Position numbers and translations under genes: made by a program
The notes under the pieces: generated by a model
What the model was told of the DNA's origin: nothing
The model's input: only the letters and a program-made list of their open reading frames with translations
Databases searched by the model: none
Source of the DNA: Verrucomicrobiota bacterium
GTDB taxonomy: Bacteria; Verrucomicrobiota; Verrucomicrobiia; Limisphaerales; SIBE01
Assembly: GCA_016871515.1 (NCBI GenBank)
Contig: VHDE01000016.1
Span: 1 to 63,501 of the forward strand
Length of the DNA stretch: 63,501 bases
Reading direction: 5' to 3'
Shown: piece by piece, positions 61,550-63,501 of the stretch
Position numbering within the stretch: position 1 is the first letter of the stretch
Layout: every line of letters begins with the position of its first letter

Positions 61550-61900
61550 ATGAATGATGCCGTTGCCAACGGATCTGTAGTCAGCCTGACCGAAAATGCT
61601 GCCAACCAGATCAAAGCGATGTTGGCTGAAGATAAGGAGAATGCCGGGAAAGGACTTCGCGTCTTTGTTGAAGGCGGCGGTTGTTCCGGCATGCAATACG
61701 GTTTGGTGTTCGATGAAACCCGGCCCGACGATCTAAAGGAAGCTTTCCATGGTGTTTCAGTCGTCGTTGATCCCTTTAGCGCCAATTACCTGCGCGGCTC
61801 AGTAGTCGATTTCGTGGATGCCCTGACTGGTGGAGGATTCAAAATCTCGAATCCCAACGCCCGCCAGTCGTGCGGTTGTGGAAAGTCATTCGAAGCCTAA
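61550..61900 (+). CDS. erpA: A-type iron-sulfur carrier ErpA/IscA
   Basis: 116 aa. SLTENAANQIKAMLAEDKEN, LRVFVEGGGCSGMQYGLVFD, DFVDALTGGGFKISNPNARQ, SCGCGKSF. The three cluster-binding cysteines are at 45, 108 and 110, the family spacing C-x62-C-x-C. It delivers Fe-S clusters to apoproteins; the Fe-S enzyme ThiC follows 390 bases downstream. The ErpA-like choice over IscA is by the short length and MQY motif. Confidence 0.93.
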   Translation: MNDAVANGSVVSLTENAANQIKAMLAEDKENAGKGLRVFVEGGGCSGMQYGLVFDETRPDDLKEAFHGVSVVVDPFSANYLRGSVVDFVDALTGGGFKISNPNARQSCGCGKSFEA

Positions 61901-62099
61901 GCAGTCTGAAATTGCTTCGGCTGCAAAACGCCGTTCCGTGCGATGCGGAACGCCTTTTGTATTTCTGTAAAACGAGCAGATTTTCCAGTCTGCTGGTTGC
62001 GTAACTTTCCAGTCCCGCGCCGGATGTCTCTAGAGTCGTCCTAACCTCCGGGCGAGAAAGCCTGCGCCTGCGGCACGGCGGCACGGACGCAACTATTGA

Positions 62100-63501
<1,402 letters not shown>

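Overview
The window looks like a chromosomal segment of a Verrucomicrobiota bacterium (Pedosphaera/Limisphaerales-like), probably from a soil or sediment genome. The basis is gene content: PVC-type dehydrogenase/HEAT/haem proteins (three), DUF1501, DUF1549/DUF1553, DUF1552, DUF1080 and PmoA-like (DUF6807) proteins, BamB-like PQQ propellers, YfhO membrane proteins and verrucomicrobial short pseudopilins. Threonyl-tRNA synthetase, L28, SmpB, RNA polymerase omega, ErpA and a riboswitch-controlled ThiC at the right end place it on the chromosome. No tRNA, rRNA or CRISPR array was recognised.

Layout. 0-8 kb: an ABC-2 permease running off the left edge, a broken two-component system, a truncated secreted protein, a pseudopilin with an internal stop, a small ElaB/DUF883-like protein, a peroxiredoxin whose peroxidatic Cys codon is UGA (candidate selenoprotein with a SECIS-like hairpin), and a PQQ propeller gene with an internal stop. 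8-22 kb: a plus-strand run with a haem dehydrogenase, PmoA-like protein, TAXI binding protein, fused TRAP permease, DUF1445 hydro-lyase, DapA-family aldolase, amidohydrolase, oligogalacturonate-lyase-like propeller, PQQ propeller and PNPOx-like protein, plausibly an organic-acid or uronate uptake and catabolism locus. 22-31 kb: two YfhO paralogues, two pseudopilins, and a GDP-fucose-type sugar block (fcl, two GMD-like genes). 31-40 kb: DUF1552, an ACT/Tat-protein/RidA-like set, POT and DAACS transporters, a glycerophosphodiesterase and DUF1080. 40-53 kb: two divergently oriented haem dehydrogenases and a DUF1549/1553-DUF1501 pair split by a small element. 53-57 kb: sugar kinase, uronate-isomerase-like protein and remnants. 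57-63.5 kb: thrS, a nucleotidyltransferase-like pair, rpmB, rpoZ-smpB, erpA, and a TPP riboswitch with thiC running off the right edge.

Two observations stand out. First, the peroxiredoxin UGA sits exactly at the catalytic Cys and is followed at the right distance by a 7-bp hairpin. Second, a 502-bp element at 49253-49754 carries a 23S-rRNA-IVS/Avd-type four-helix-bundle gene between 58-bp inverted repeats (47/58 identical) built from AATGACG heptamers, lodged between two genes that normally adjoin. Related heptamer arrays lie in frame inside thrS and thiC. Most long intergenic gaps hold dispersed, often nested, palindromic repeats of several families.

Many genes carry premature stops or single-base frameshifts (1.5-8 kb, 26.8, 46.8, 53.3 kb). 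These may be real decay or assembly errors, and this should be weighed when judging the selenocysteine claim.
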